From assembly GCA_003241215.1 (NCBI GenBank), contig QFOL01000004.1:1-55487 (forward strand): a stretch of DNA of 55,487 nucleotides. Reading direction: 5' to 3'. The stretch is from Agrobacterium fabrum (GTDB taxonomy: Bacteria > Pseudomonadota > Alphaproteobacteria > Rhizobiales > Rhizobiaceae). Below, piece after piece: positions 1-8,702 of this stretch. A model generated the notes under the pieces. That model was not told the DNA's origin. It was given only the letters and a program-made list of their open reading frames with translations, and searched no databases. Position numbers and translations under genes: made by a program. Every line of letters begins with the position of its first letter. The stretch's first letter is position 1.

Positions 1-22
1 CCAAATGCATCTGAGGGGAATT

Positions 23-616
23 ATGGCACTTAACCTGAAGCAACGCCTTGAACAGAAATTCGAGGAAGAAATCCGCTTTTTCAAGGGCATGGTCAGCCAA
101 CCGAAAAAAGTCGGAGCCATCGTCCCGACATCGTCGATCACGGCGAAAAAAATGGCGAGTGTCATCAATCCCCATTCCGGCCTGCCGGTTCTCGAACTCG
201 GCCCGGGCACCGGCGTCATCACCAAGGCCATTCTGGCGCGCGGCATCAAGCCGGAGAACCTGACGGCCATCGAATATTCGACCGATTTCTATAATCAGCT
301 GCTCAAAAGCTATCCGGGCGTCAATTTCATCAATGGCGACGCCTTCGATCTCGATGCGACGCTCGGCGAACACACGGGCCAGATGTTCGACAGCGTCGTC
401 TCCGCCGTGCCGTTGCTCAATTTCCCCATGGCCGCCCGCGTCAAGCTTCTCGACGAGTTGCTGAAGCGCGTGCCGCACGGCCGTCCCGTTGTGCAGATAT
501 CCTACGGTGCGATCTCCCCGATCGTGGCGCAGCCGCATCTCTACCATATCCGCCATTTCGATTTCATCGTGCGCAATATTCCGCCGGCGCAATTGTGGAC
601 CTATACGCGGGCCTGA
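23..616 (+). CDS. pmtA: Phospholipid N-methyltransferase PmtA
   Basis: Methylates phosphatidylethanolamine stepwise with S-adenosylmethionine towards phosphatidylcholine at the inner face of the cytoplasmic membrane. The 197-residue protein has an amphipathic, charged N-terminal helix (about residues 1-35, the membrane-binding part in the Agrobacterium enzyme) followed by a class I methyltransferase fold with the SAM-binding stretch LELGPGTGVIT near residue 60 and an acidic residue (AIEYS) at the end of strand 2. The ATG at 23 follows GAGGGG at 13-18; an earlier in-frame ATG at 5 has no ribosome site. The sequence looks like the Agrobacterium/Rhizobium type. The gene stands alone; the upstream promoter is outside the window. 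Confidence 0.93.
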   Translation: MALNLKQRLEQKFEEEIRFFKGMVSQPKKVGAIVPTSSITAKKMASVINPHSGLPVLELGPGTGVITKAILARGIKPENLTAIEYSTDFYNQLLKSYPGVNFINGDAFDLDATLGEHTGQMFDSVVSAVPLLNFPMAARVKLLDELLKRVPHGRPVVQISYGAISPIVAQPHLYHIRHFDFIVRNIPPAQLWTYTRA

Positions 617-711
617 TCACCCGGCAGAATGGGCGAGGCCGTCATTTCGCGGTCGCGACGGATGGTTAGGGTGTCGAATTACCCTTTCCATCACCCTGAG
701 GACTGATCTTC

Positions 712-1308
712 ATGCATGCGCTCTACATCACCCACCCCCAGGTCAAGATCGACCCAATGGTTCCGGTCCCTGAATGGGGGCTTTCTGACAGGGGCGCCGA
801 GCGGGCGCGCGAGGCGAGCCGCCTTCCCTGGGCGCAGGCATTGCGGCGCATCGTTTCCAGCGCTGAAGCCAAGGCGATCGAAACCGCCCGCATTCTTGCC
901 GAAACATCCGGTGCGAAGATAGAAATCATCGAGGCGATGCATGAAAACGACCGGTCCGCCACCGGCTTTCTGCCGCCGCCGGAATTCGAAAAGGCGGCAG
1001 ACTGGTTCTTCGCCCACCCGCAGGAGAGTTTTCACGGCTGGGAGCGGGCAATCAATGCGCAGGCCCGGATCGTCGGCGCGGTCAAAGCCGTCCTCGACCG
1101 GCACGACCCGCAGCAACCGATAGCCTTTGTCGGTCATGGTGGCGTGGGCACGCTTTTGAAATGCCATATTGAAGGCCGCGGCATCAGCCGCAGCAAGGAC
1201 CAGCCGCCGGGCGGCGGCAATCTCTTCCGCTTTTCCATCGCCGACTTTTCACTTGCAGCCGCGTCCCCCACATGCGACTGGACGGCAATGGAAACATGGC
1301 AGGGATAA
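712..1308 (+). CDS. Histidine phosphatase superfamily protein (SixA/PGAM-like), variant active site
   Basis: 198 residues. The fold is that of the histidine phosphatase branch: the N-terminal strand carries the nucleophile position as YITHPQ (residues 5-10), the acid is probably in MHENDRS (around 80), and the second histidine is in FVGHGG (around 143). The usual RHG triad is THP here, so the phosphate-binding arginine next to the catalytic histidine is missing, and activity cannot be assumed. Substrate unknown. It ends 4 bp before pyrF and is probably co-transcribed with it. GAGG about 10 bp upstream supports the ATG at 712. Confidence 0.75.
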   Translation: MHALYITHPQVKIDPMVPVPEWGLSDRGAERAREASRLPWAQALRRIVSSAEAKAIETARILAETSGAKIEIIEAMHENDRSATGFLPPPEFEKAADWFFAHPQESFHGWERAINAQARIVGAVKAVLDRHDPQQPIAFVGHGGVGTLLKCHIEGRGISRSKDQPPGGGNLFRFSIADFSLAAASPTCDWTAMETWQG

Positions 1309-1312
1309 GACA

Positions 1313-2020
1313 ATGACCGCGCGCGAAAAACTCATCGTCGGGCTGGATGTTCCGACTGTGCAGCAGGCCGAAGACATCGTCTCGAAAATCGGTGACGAGG
1401 TTCTGTTCTACAAGATCGGTTACCAGCTGGTATTCGCAGGCGGCCTCGAATTCGCGCGTGACCTTGTTGAGAGCGGCAAGAAAGTCTTTCTCGACATGAA
1501 GCTGCTCGATATCGATAATACCGTCGCCTCCGGCGTCGAAAACATCGCCCGCATGGGCATGTCGATGCTGACCCTGCATGCCTATCCGAAAGCGATGCGC
1601 GCCGCAGTCAAGGCGGCGGAAGGCTCCGGTCTCTGCCTGCTGGGCGTTACCGTGCTGACCTCGATGGATGACAGCGATCTGGCGGAAGCTGGTTACGCCT
1701 CGGACGCCCGTTCGCTCGTGCTGCGCCGGGCGGAACAGGCACGCGAAGCGGGCATGGGCGGTATCGTCTGTTCAGCGGAGGAATCGACCGCCGTGCGCGC
1801 AATCCTCGGCCCCGATCTTGCCGTCGTCACCCCCGGCATTCGCCCGGCCGGCGCGGATCTCGGCGACCAGAAGCGGGTGATGACACCTTACGACGCCATC
1901 AAGGCCGGTTCGAGCCATCTGGTCGTTGCCCGCCCCATCGTCAAGGCCGAAGACCCGAAGGCGGCAGCCCGCGCCATTCTGGACGACATGCTGCGCGCCA
2001 GCTTCCCGGCAAATCAATAG
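1313..2020 (+). CDS. pyrF: Orotidine 5'-phosphate decarboxylase
   Basis: Last step of UMP synthesis: decarboxylates OMP in the cytoplasm. 235 residues, normal for the bacterial enzyme. Visible motifs are LIVGLDV at the N-terminus, the catalytic stretch [13 protein letters not shown] (Asp-x-Lys-x4-Asp, about residues 60-72), and the phosphate-binding end VVTPGIRP and VVARPI. The ATG at 1313 sits 4 bp after the stop of the preceding phosphatase-like gene; a longer reading frame from 1169 only overlaps that gene and is not used. The DUF1330 gene follows after 20 bp, so the three or four genes from 712 form a likely operon. Confidence 0.96.
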   Translation: MTAREKLIVGLDVPTVQQAEDIVSKIGDEVLFYKIGYQLVFAGGLEFARDLVESGKKVFLDMKLLDIDNTVASGVENIARMGMSMLTLHAYPKAMRAAVKAAEGSGLCLLGVTVLTSMDDSDLAEAGYASDARSLVLRRAEQAREAGMGGIVCSAEESTAVRAILGPDLAVVTPGIRPAGADLGDQKRVMTPYDAIKAGSSHLVVARPIVKAEDPKAAARAILDDMLRASFPANQ

Positions 2021-2040
2021 GGCAATTGAAGGAGACGGCA

Positions 2041-2328
2041 ATGGCCAAGGGATATTGGATCGCCCGCGTCGATGTGCGCGACAATGAGCGCTACAAGGAC
2101 TATGTCACGACCGCAAAACCCGCCTTCGAGCGGTTCGGCGCCAATTTTCTGGCCCGTGGCGGTGCCTTGACCGAGCTGGAAGGCAAGGCGCGCGCGCGCA
2201 ACGTCATCATCGAGTTCCCCTCCGTGCAGCACGCCATCGATTGCTACAACTCGCCGGAGTATCAGGCGGCGGCAAAAATCCGCCAGGAAGTCTCGGATGC
2301 GGAGATGATGATCGTCGAAGGGATTTGA
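2041..2328 (+). CDS. DUF1330 family protein
   Basis: 95 residues, a complete DUF1330 protein (dimeric alpha-beta barrel fold). The characteristic end is present: the FPSVQHAIDCYNSPEYQ region followed by a short helix. Biochemical role is unknown for the family. Start ATG at 2041 follows GGAGA about 8 bp upstream; an in-frame ATG at 2026 lies before the ribosome site. It follows pyrF closely and this linkage is common in Rhizobiales, but it gives no clear functional clue. Confidence 0.85.
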   Translation: MAKGYWIARVDVRDNERYKDYVTTAKPAFERFGANFLARGGALTELEGKARARNVIIEFPSVQHAIDCYNSPEYQAAAKIRQEVSDAEMMIVEGI

Positions 2329-2460
2329 CGGACATCAACCGCATTTCCAAAACCGGCGCCAAAACTAGCCTCGGCCGCGCGACAACATCTCTTCACGTGT
2401 GCGCGGCTTTGGGCTAAGAGACTGAAAAACACTTTATCGACAGCTTCTGAGGAGCCTCCC

Positions 2461-3441
2461 ATGACCTTGGCCAACCTTCCACCCCTCGTCACCGTTTTCG
2501 GCGGTTCGGGTTTTGTCGGGCGGCATGTCGTGCGGATACTCGCCAAGCGCGGTTATCGCATCCGCGTCGCCGTGCGGCGTCCCGATCTCGCCGGTTTCCT
2601 GCAACCGCTCGGCAATGTCGGCCAGATTTCCTTCGCCCAGGCGAACCTGCGTTACCGCGATTCCATCGTCAAAGCCGTGGAAGACGCCGACCATGTCGTC
2701 AACTGCGTCGGCATCCTGACTGAAAGCGGCCGCAACACCTTTGACGCCGTCCAGGAATTCGGTGCGAAAGCCATCGCCGAGGCGGCCCGCGATGCCGGCG
2801 CCACGCTGACGCATATCTCCGCCATCGGTGCGGACGCCAGTTCGCCCACCGGTTATGGCCGCACCAAGGGCCGCGCCGAGGCCGCCATCCATTCCGTCCT
2901 GCCTGGCGCCGTGATCCTGCGTCCGTCGATCATTTTCGGACCGGAAGACGATTTCTTCAATAAATTTGCCAAGATGGCCCGCAACATGCCGTTCCTGCCG
3001 TTGATCGGCGGCGGAAAAACCAGGTTTCAGCCGGTCTATGTCGAGGATGTGGCGGAAGCCGTTACCCGCAGCGTCGACGGCAAGCTGAAGTCCGGAGCCA
3101 TCTATGAGCTTGGCGGTCAGGATGTCATGACGTTCCGCGACTGTCTCGAGGCCGTTCTTGCCGCGACCTATCGGGAGCGGCCCTTCATCAACCTGCCCTT
3201 CGGCGTCGCTTCGATGATCGGCAAGATCGCTTCAATGGTGCCGCTGATTACGCCGCCGCTGACGCCCGACCAGGTGACCATGCTGAAGAAGGACAACGTC
3301 GTTTCCGCCGAAGCCGAAAAGAACGGCCTGACGCTGGAAGGCATCGGCATCACCCCCGTTCGCGTCGCTTCGGTTCTGCCCTCCTACATGGTGCAGTATC
3401 GCCCGCACGGCCAGTTCTCGAACGCTGGCAAAGCCGCCTGA
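2461..3441 (+). CDS. Complex I NDUFA9-like NAD(P)-binding protein
   Basis: 326 residues of the atypical short-chain dehydrogenase group that includes the NDUFA9 accessory subunit of NADH:ubiquinone oxidoreductase. The nucleotide-binding loop is GGSGFVGRHVV at residues 15-25. The C-terminal part carries the PVYVEDVAEAV segment typical of the group. It lacks the catalytic YxxxK pair of classical SDRs. The likely role is a structural, NADPH-binding accessory of respiratory complex I, or a membrane-associated relative. GAGGAG is seen 8 bp before the ATG. A terminator hairpin follows at 3473. Confidence 0.85.
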   Translation: MTLANLPPLVTVFGGSGFVGRHVVRILAKRGYRIRVAVRRPDLAGFLQPLGNVGQISFAQANLRYRDSIVKAVEDADHVVNCVGILTESGRNTFDAVQEFGAKAIAEAARDAGATLTHISAIGADASSPTGYGRTKGRAEAAIHSVLPGAVILRPSIIFGPEDDFFNKFAKMARNMPFLPLIGGGKTRFQPVYVEDVAEAVTRSVDGKLKSGAIYELGGQDVMTFRDCLEAVLAATYRERPFINLPFGVASMIGKIASMVPLITPPLTPDQVTMLKKDNVVSAEAEKNGLTLEGIGITPVRVASVLPSYMVQYRPHGQFSNAGKAA

Positions 3442-3472
3442 GACCACCCCCGGGCGTCAGGCATTTAAACGG

Positions 3473-3500
3473 AAGCGGGAATCTTTCCCGCTTTTTGTTT
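3473..3500 (+). terminator. Rho-independent terminator
   Basis: Inverted repeat AAGCGGGAA / TTCCCGCTT with a short loop, followed by a T-run (TTTTTGTTTTT). It lies 31 bp after the NDUFA9-like gene. The stretch from here to 3788 (about 290 bp) holds no convincing gene and presumably contains the promoter of the small secreted peptide. Confidence 0.85.
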
Positions 3501-3788
3501 TTGTGCAATTCAATCGCAACCAAACCGTTATTGGCGCATTTTCCCCTCAACTGCAGGGGAGGTGCATCATCGATTGGGGCGATTTGAAAAGCCGGGTAAT
3601 TTTAAGCGGCCATCCGGCCTCCACAGGCAAGCGTGGCACAAGCGCAACTATGGAAAAGACTTCGTATTAACCCGGTATTCAACAAGCTGCTTTATTGATA
3701 TTCGCCACATTCCAAACATATCCCGCACCCTCAATTCACACATAGCGGCATGATCCGCGCGAACGAACGTCTGAAAGGCAATCATAAA

Positions 3789-3944
3789 ATGGGCAGATCT
3801 ATCGCACTCTTTTTTGCGTGTGCGGCTTTGGTGGTTCTGGCGGGTTCTTTCATGGCACCGGGAACGGTTGCAGCGGGCAAGAGCGGCTGCGCTCCCGCCT
3901 ATGGTGTCGACCCCTGCGCAACGGCTTCGATCAGCACCAACTGA
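3789..3944 (+). CDS. Small secreted or membrane-anchored peptide, unknown
   Basis: 51 residues. A hydrophobic segment at residues 5-22 (ending GSFMAPGTVAA) looks like a signal peptide, leaving a mature part of about 22 residues with two cysteines (GCAPAYGVDPCATA). I do not recognise the family; small proteins of this design are frequent in rhizobia. The start is uncertain: an in-frame ATG at 3750 would add 13 residues, but the signal-peptide geometry favours 3789. A strong terminator follows 22 bp after the stop, which supports a real transcript. Confidence 0.5.
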   Translation: MGRSIALFFACAALVVLAGSFMAPGTVAAGKSGCAPAYGVDPCATASISTN

Positions 3945-3966
3945 TTGGCCTCTACAGCTTTCAAAC

Positions 3967-4001
3967 AAAAAAGCGCCTCCGGTTTTCCGGGGCGCTTTTT
4001 T
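3967..4001. terminator. Bidirectional Rho-independent terminator
   Basis: Stem AAAAAAGCGCC / GGCGCTTTTTT around a CCGG-containing inner stem. The A-run on one side and T-run on the other let it serve both the small peptide gene (plus strand) and uppP (minus strand, stop at 4029). Confidence 0.85.
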
Positions 4002-4028
4002 GTTTTTGGTCCAATGGAAGAGACCGGG

Positions 4029-4835
4029 TCAGCCAATGACCAGAAGCGCGACCAGTCCCAGCGAACCGATGGCGATTCGCCACCAGGCGAAGGGCGCAAA
4101 GCCCCGCCGCGAGACGAAATCCAGCAGAGAGCGCACGACGAAGAGGCCCGAGACAAAAGCGGCGATGAAACCAACGGCAATCAGCGCGCCGTCATCGAAG
4201 CTCAGCGCATCGCGGTTCTTGTAAAGATCGAGCGTAAAAGCGCCGAGCATGGTCGGCATCGCGAGAAAGAACGAGAATTCGGCGGCGGAACGTTTGTCCG
4301 TTCCCATCAGCAGCGAACCGACAATGGTGGCGCCGGAGCGCGAGGTGCCGGGAATCATCGCGAGGCACTGGAAGATGCCGATCTTGAAGGCGAGCGACGG
4401 CGGATAATCCATGATGTCGGTATATTTCGGCTTCAGCGGCATGCGGTCGACCGCAAGCAGAATGACGCCCCCGATGATCAGCACCACACAGATGAGCATC
4501 GGCGTTTCAAACAGCACTGTCTTGATGAAGTCATGCGCCAGCGCACCGATCACCGCCGCCGGTAAGAAGGCGAGAATGACGGCCAGCACGAAACGACGCG
4601 CCTTGGCGCTGGTCGGCAGCGCCAAGGCTATCGACACAAGCTTTTGAAAATAAACAAGAAGGATCGCAAGGATCGCGCCGAGCTGGATGAGGACGGCAAA
4701 GGTGTTGCCGGGCGATTTGAAACCAAGGAAGTGTCCGGCCAGCAGCACATGCGCCGTTGAGGAGACTGGAATGAACTCTGTCAGACCCTCGATAATGCCC
4801 AGCAGAAGCGCGCTGATGATCGATTGGTCGCCCAT
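4029..4835 (-). CDS. uppP: Undecaprenyl-diphosphatase UppP (BacA)
   Basis: Removes phosphate from undecaprenyl diphosphate in the inner membrane, recycling the lipid carrier for peptidoglycan and polysaccharide assembly; overproduction of the family gives bacitracin resistance. 268 residues, normal length, with about eight hydrophobic helices. The two active-site loops are present: [14 protein letters not shown] at residues 15-28 and [10 protein letters not shown] around residue 160. The ATG at 4835 is preceded by GAAAAGAAGGAT. It is divergent from fzlA, and the 158-bp gap must hold both promoters. Confidence 0.96.
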   Translation of the reverse strand: MGDQSIISALLLGIIEGLTEFIPVSSTAHVLLAGHFLGFKSPGNTFAVLIQLGAILAILLVYFQKLVSIALALPTSAKARRFVLAVILAFLPAAVIGALAHDFIKTVLFETPMLICVVLIIGGVILLAVDRMPLKPKYTDIMDYPPSLAFKIGIFQCLAMIPGTSRSGATIVGSLLMGTDKRSAAEFSFFLAMPTMLGAFTLDLYKNRDALSFDDGALIAVGFIAAFVSGLFVVRSLLDFVSRRGFAPFAWWRIAIGSLGLVALLVIG

Positions 4836-4993
4836 GAGGTATCCTTCTTTTCAGGGGGAAAGTGGCAATGGAAGGCAATTGCGTTAAACTTGTTTTAAAG
4901 TAGCCAAGCTTTTATAGCGTCTTGATGAAGTGAAACTGAAAAGTTTTTCGGCAAATGCCGATCATGACAACCAATCGTAAAAATTGAGTACCG

Positions 4994-5686
4994 ATGCCAA
5001 CTCTCTATCACTCCCCGATGTCGACCGCATCCCGGTTCGTTCGTCTGATCCTCGCGGAATACGGGTTCCAGACCGATCTCGTGGAGGAGCAGCCGTGGGA
5101 AAGACGGCGGGAGTTTCTGGCGCTCAATCCTGCCGGCACCCTGCCGGTCTATCTCGATGATAACATGCGTTCCCTCAGCGGACCTTATGTGCTTGCGGAA
5201 TTTCTCGATGAAACGCATGGGGTTCTGAAGCGCGACCGTCGGCTTCTTGCCGAAGACCCGTTTCAGCGCGCGGAAATCCGCCGCCTGACGGAATGGTTTC
5301 TGCAGAAGATGGAAAATGACGTGACCCGGCCGCTGGTCCGCGAGCGGGTCTACAAATTGCAGATGACGGCGGCGCAGGGTGGTGGGCCACCGGATTCCAA
5401 GCTGCTGCGCACCGCCCGCAACAATATCCGCCAGCACATCAAATATCTGGAATGGCTGGCCGGCTCGCGAACCTGGCTGGCGGGCGACCGGTTGAGTTAT
5501 GCCGATCTTGCCGCGGCTGCCGCGGTCTCGGTGCTCGATTACCTCGGTGAGATCAACTGGCTCGAAGCGCCGATCGCCAAGGAATGGTATCAGCGGATAA
5601 AATCCCGACCTTCCTTCCGGCCGTTCCTCAGCGAACGCATTCCGCGTCTTGCCCCTTCCTCCCACTACGCCGATCTGGACTTCTGA
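4994..5686 (+). CDS. fzlA: GST-like cell-division protein FzlA
   Basis: 230 residues with a thioredoxin-like N-terminal half and an all-helical GST C-terminal half. Within the GST superfamily I place it with FzlA, the FtsZ-binding protein of alphaproteobacteria that curves FtsZ filaments and sets the constriction rate in Caulobacter. The reasons are overall similarity, the short conserved acidic-aromatic tail (YADLDF at the very C-terminus), and the uppP / queG neighbourhood. A catalytic Ser/Tyr for glutathione is not obvious. If the FzlA assignment is wrong it is an ordinary GST-family protein. The ATG at 4994 lies near the start of the fold, with a short 5' region. Confidence 0.72.
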   Translation: MPTLYHSPMSTASRFVRLILAEYGFQTDLVEEQPWERRREFLALNPAGTLPVYLDDNMRSLSGPYVLAEFLDETHGVLKRDRRLLAEDPFQRAEIRRLTEWFLQKMENDVTRPLVRERVYKLQMTAAQGGGPPDSKLLRTARNNIRQHIKYLEWLAGSRTWLAGDRLSYADLAAAAAVSVLDYLGEINWLEAPIAKEWYQRIKSRPSFRPFLSERIPRLAPSSHYADLDF

Positions 5687-5734
5687 GGTCTGTGGCCTCC
5701 GGGTTATTTGCTGTGGCCTGCGGCTGCATCTAAA

Positions 5735-5779
5735 GCATGTCGTTGTCCCGAAACCGCTGCACACTTTCGGGCGACATGC
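5735..5779. repeat. Rhizobial intergenic palindromic repeat
   Basis: Nested palindrome: outer arms GCATGTCG (5735-5742) and CGACATGC (5772-5779), inner arms CCCGAAA (5747-5753) and TTTCGGG (5765-5771), with CCGCTGCACA in the centre. From general knowledge, this design (GCATGTCG with a GTGCAGCGGT-type core) is scattered through Agrobacterium and Rhizobium chromosomes between genes. It lies between fzlA and queG and could form a hairpin in the RNA. Confidence 0.75.
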
Positions 5780-5818
5780 ATTATATATGCCGCAGAATAA
5801 CCCGCAGGAGAAACGACC

Positions 5819-6970
5819 ATCGACGTCGCGAGCGAAAAGCAGCGGATACGCGCGCATAAACTGACGGACTTCGTTCGTCAGGAAGCGCTTTCGCTTGGCT
5901 TCGATCTCTGCCGCATCACCGCCCCGGACAGTATTCCGCTCGCGCCGGAACGGCTGAGACAGTTTCTCGACAATGGCTATCACGGCACAATGGCGTGGAT
6001 GGAGGAAACCGAGGCCCGCCGGGCAGAGCCGAAAACGCTGTGGGGAGACGTGCGCTCCATCGTCATGTTCGGCCTCAATTATGGTCCCAAGGAAGATCCG
6101 CGCGATCTGCTTTCCAAACCCGACAAGGCGGCCATTTCGGTCTATGCCCGCAATCGCGATTATCACGACATCATCAAGGGGCGGCTGAAGGAAATCGCCA
6201 CCCGTTTTGCCGCGCGTGCCGGCGAGGATGTGAAGGTCTTCGTCGATACCGCACCCGTCATGGAAAAACCGCTTGCCGCCGCCGCCGGCCTCGGGTGGCA
6301 GGGCAAGCACACCAACCTCGTCAGCCGCACCCATGGCTCATGGCTGTTTCTCGGCAGCATGTTCACCACGGCCGAACTCTGTCTTGACGAGGCCGAGAAG
6401 GATCATTGCGGCTCCTGCCGCGCCTGTCTCGATGCCTGTCCGACGGCCGCCTTCCCCGCCCCCTATCAGCTGGATGCGCGCCGCTGCATTTCCTATCTCA
6501 CCATCGAACACAAGGGGCCGATCCCGCACGAATTCCGGCCGATGATCGGCAATCGCATCTATGGCTGTGACGATTGCCTCGCCGCCTGTCCGTGGAACAA
6601 GTTCGCGGCCAGCGCTTCCGAAATGAAACTGCAGGCGCGCGAGGATCTGAAGGAACCCTCCATCGCCTTCCTGCTGACGCTCGATGACGCCGCCTTTCGC
6701 AGTTTCTTCAGCGGTTCGCCCGTCAAGCGCATCGGCCGCAATCGCTTCATCCGCAATGTGCTGATCGCGGCAGGTAACTCAGCCGACCGGCAATTTGTGG
6801 AGCAATGCAAGGCGCTTGCCGAAACCGATCCCTCGCCGGAGGTGCGCGGCATGGCCGCATGGGCCTTGTCGCGGCTTATGGACAGGGAGGAATTCCGTAC
6901 ATACTCTGCCGGTCGCGCGCCGGAGACTGATCCGGAGGCGGAAATGGAATGGCAACTGGCAGAGGCGTGA
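5819..6970 (+). CDS. queG: Epoxyqueuosine reductase QueG, probable ATC start
   Basis: Reduces epoxyqueuosine to queuosine in tRNA, using cobalamin and two [4Fe-4S] clusters. The cluster ligands are visible as CGSCRACLDACPT and CDDCLAACPWNKF. The first ATG (5990) would remove the conserved N-terminal part (LTDFVRQEALSLGFDLCRIT, matching the start of other QueG proteins). The frame is open from a stop at 5798-5800, but in between there is no ATG, GTG or TTG. The best start is ATC at 5819, eight bases after AGGAG, giving 383 residues, the usual length. ACG at 5813 is too close to the ribosome site. SDR gene follows after 3 bp. Confidence 0.9.
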   Translation: MDVASEKQRIRAHKLTDFVRQEALSLGFDLCRITAPDSIPLAPERLRQFLDNGYHGTMAWMEETEARRAEPKTLWGDVRSIVMFGLNYGPKEDPRDLLSKPDKAAISVYARNRDYHDIIKGRLKEIATRFAARAGEDVKVFVDTAPVMEKPLAAAAGLGWQGKHTNLVSRTHGSWLFLGSMFTTAELCLDEAEKDHCGSCRACLDACPTAAFPAPYQLDARRCISYLTIEHKGPIPHEFRPMIGNRIYGCDDCLAACPWNKFAASASEMKLQAREDLKEPSIAFLLTLDDAAFRSFFSGSPVKRIGRNRFIRNVLIAAGNSADRQFVEQCKALAETDPSPEVRGMAAWALSRLMDREEFRTYSAGRAPETDPEAEMEWQLAEA

Positions 6971-6973
6971 AGC

Positions 6974-7846
6974 ATGCATGTGATGATTTTCGGCGCGGGA
7001 TATTCGGGAAAAGCCATCGCAAACGCGCTGAAAGACGAGGCTGCAATTATTTCCGGCACGACACGCAGCCGGGAGAAGTTGCCGAGCCTCGCAGCCGCCG
7101 GCATGACGCCGCTCCTCTTTGACGGCGTTCACCTCGATGACGATCTCGTTGCCGCAATGGGCAATGTCACCCATCTCGTGCAATCCATCGCGCCGGGCAA
7201 GGATGGGGATCCGCTGCTTGCGTTGCTGGGCGACGATCTGAAAAAGCTTCTGCCCAATCTGAAGTGGGTCGCCTATCTTTCGACCGTCGGCGTTTATGGC
7301 GACCATGGCGGCGCCTGGGTGGACGAGACAACACCCTGCAGTCCGGTTTCCGCCCGCTCCGTGGAACGGGTGGCTGCCGAAACCACCTGGGCTGAAGCAG
7401 CCCGAAAGGCGGATGCGCCGCTTTCCATCCTGCGCTTATCAGGAATTTACGGCCCCGGGCGCAACGCCTTCATGAATTTCGAGAAGGGAACGGCGCGGCG
7501 GCTGGTGAAGAAGGACCAGGTTTTCAACCGCATCCGCGTCGAGGATATCGGTGCCGCACTTGCCTTTCTGGCACGGAAAAACGAACGCGGCATCTTCAAC
7601 GTGACCGATGACGAACCCTGCCCGTCACAGGATGTGGTGAGCTTTGCAGCGACCCTGATGGGTGTGGAGCCGCCACCCGAACAGGCCTTCGAGACCGCCG
7701 ATCTGACGCCCATGGCGCGCTCTTTTTATGGCGAGAACAAGCGCGTTTCCAACGCCAGAATACGCGATCTCGGCTTCGATTTCCGCTTTCCGGAGTACAG
7801 GCTCTCCCTGAAACAATTGTGGGAAAACGGCCTCTGGCGCGGCTGA
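6974..7846 (+). CDS. SDR-family NAD(P)-binding protein
   Basis: 290 residues with an N-terminal dinucleotide-binding loop (IFGAGYSGKAIA, residues 5-16) and epimerase-like motifs: YLSTVGVYGDHGG in the middle, LRLSGIYGPGRN around residue 160. The classical YxxxK lysine pair is not evident. It belongs to the extended/atypical SDR group near YeeZ. Substrate unknown. It starts 3 bp after the queG stop, so it is co-transcribed with queG; this pairing is common in Rhizobiales. Confidence 0.78.
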   Translation: MHVMIFGAGYSGKAIANALKDEAAIISGTTRSREKLPSLAAAGMTPLLFDGVHLDDDLVAAMGNVTHLVQSIAPGKDGDPLLALLGDDLKKLLPNLKWVAYLSTVGVYGDHGGAWVDETTPCSPVSARSVERVAAETTWAEAARKADAPLSILRLSGIYGPGRNAFMNFEKGTARRLVKKDQVFNRIRVEDIGAALAFLARKNERGIFNVTDDEPCPSQDVVSFAATLMGVEPPPEQAFETADLTPMARSFYGENKRVSNARIRDLGFDFRFPEYRLSLKQLWENGLWRG

Positions 7847-8272
7847 GAATGCCACCATCGAAAGCGATGAAAAATTCTTCCAACCGGGCTTTTGCGGATG
7901 GTTTTCGTCTTATTTCAGCTAATTAGGACTTTATTAACCATCCAAAAATCGCTAAAATCATAGTCATTAGAAAAATATTTCACTCACATTTCGTGAAGTG
8001 GATTCACGAAGCCGTGACTTGCAATAGCATTTCCATTGAGCGTTGATTCTGCATTATTTTTCCGAATTGTGACAGGAAGGGCCTTATGACGCCTTTCCGG
8101 CTAACGATCACGAATATTACAGACTGTAACAGTTCGTGATTTGAGGTCAGCTTTTTTTCGCCATTTTTCCCTCGCCCTACAATCTCGCATCAAAAGGCGT
8201 TCAGGTCAGTTTCTGGCCGTTTAGCAAGGGCACAATCAATCGGCGCGGGGCCGATTTTCAGGGAAGCACAGT
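7847..8272. other. AT-rich intergenic region
   Basis: About 425 bp, clearly more AT-rich than the flanking genes. No reading frame with a ribosome site was found. GGTCAG occurs twice (near 8145 and 8205) but no clear operator emerges. It presumably holds the promoter and a long leader of the RlpA-family gene. Confidence 0.5.
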
Positions 8273-8275
8273 TTG

Positions 8276-8641
8276 TTGAATATCCGTCGTATAACTTTCA
8301 CCGCCGCAACTATTGCCGCCTGTTCCATCATTGCGCCTCTTCAGGCGAATGCGGCAAATGGTTGCGGAGGCGCATCGTGGTATGCGTTGACCTCCAAGAC
8401 TGCTTCGGGCGAGCGCATGAACGCCGCCAACCTGACCGCCGCTCACCGTTCTCTGCGGTTCGGCACCAAGGTCAAGGTCACCAATGCGCGCAACGGCAAG
8501 GCCGTGATTGTTCGCATCAACGACCGCGGTCCGTTCATCAAGGGCCGCGTTCTCGATCTTTCCAAGGCAGCCGCCAAGAACATCGGCATGATCAACTCCG
8601 GCACCGCCAAGGTCTGCTACGAGGTCGTCAAGGCCGATTGA
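8276..8641 (+). CDS. rlpA: RlpA-family septal-ring protein, short form
   Basis: About 121 residues. Signal peptide at residues 1-27 ([17 protein letters not shown]), then one double-psi beta-barrel domain with the RlpA signatures [25 protein letters not shown] and the catalytic-type aspartate stretch [18 protein letters not shown]. No C-terminal SPOR domain and no lipobox. RlpA homologues cleave naked glycan strands at the septum in some species; for this short secreted form the activity is inferred. Two tandem TTG codons (8273, 8276) follow AGGGA; no ATG is available upstream. Confidence 0.85.
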   Translation: MNIRRITFTAATIAACSIIAPLQANAANGCGGASWYALTSKTASGERMNAANLTAAHRSLRFGTKVKVTNARNGKAVIVRINDRGPFIKGRVLDLSKAAAKNIGMINSGTAKVCYEVVKAD

Positions 8642-8702
8642 GCCTTGCCCTCGCCGCCATTCGCGTCTACCAACCGGGCTTAGCACAGGAACGAGGTAGA
8701 CA

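Noticed and set aside
4895..6334. 479-codon open frame on the minus strand across fzlA and queG
   Set aside because: It lies opposite two well-supported genes, has no ribosome site and no recognisable domain; high GC at codon position 3 creates such frames.
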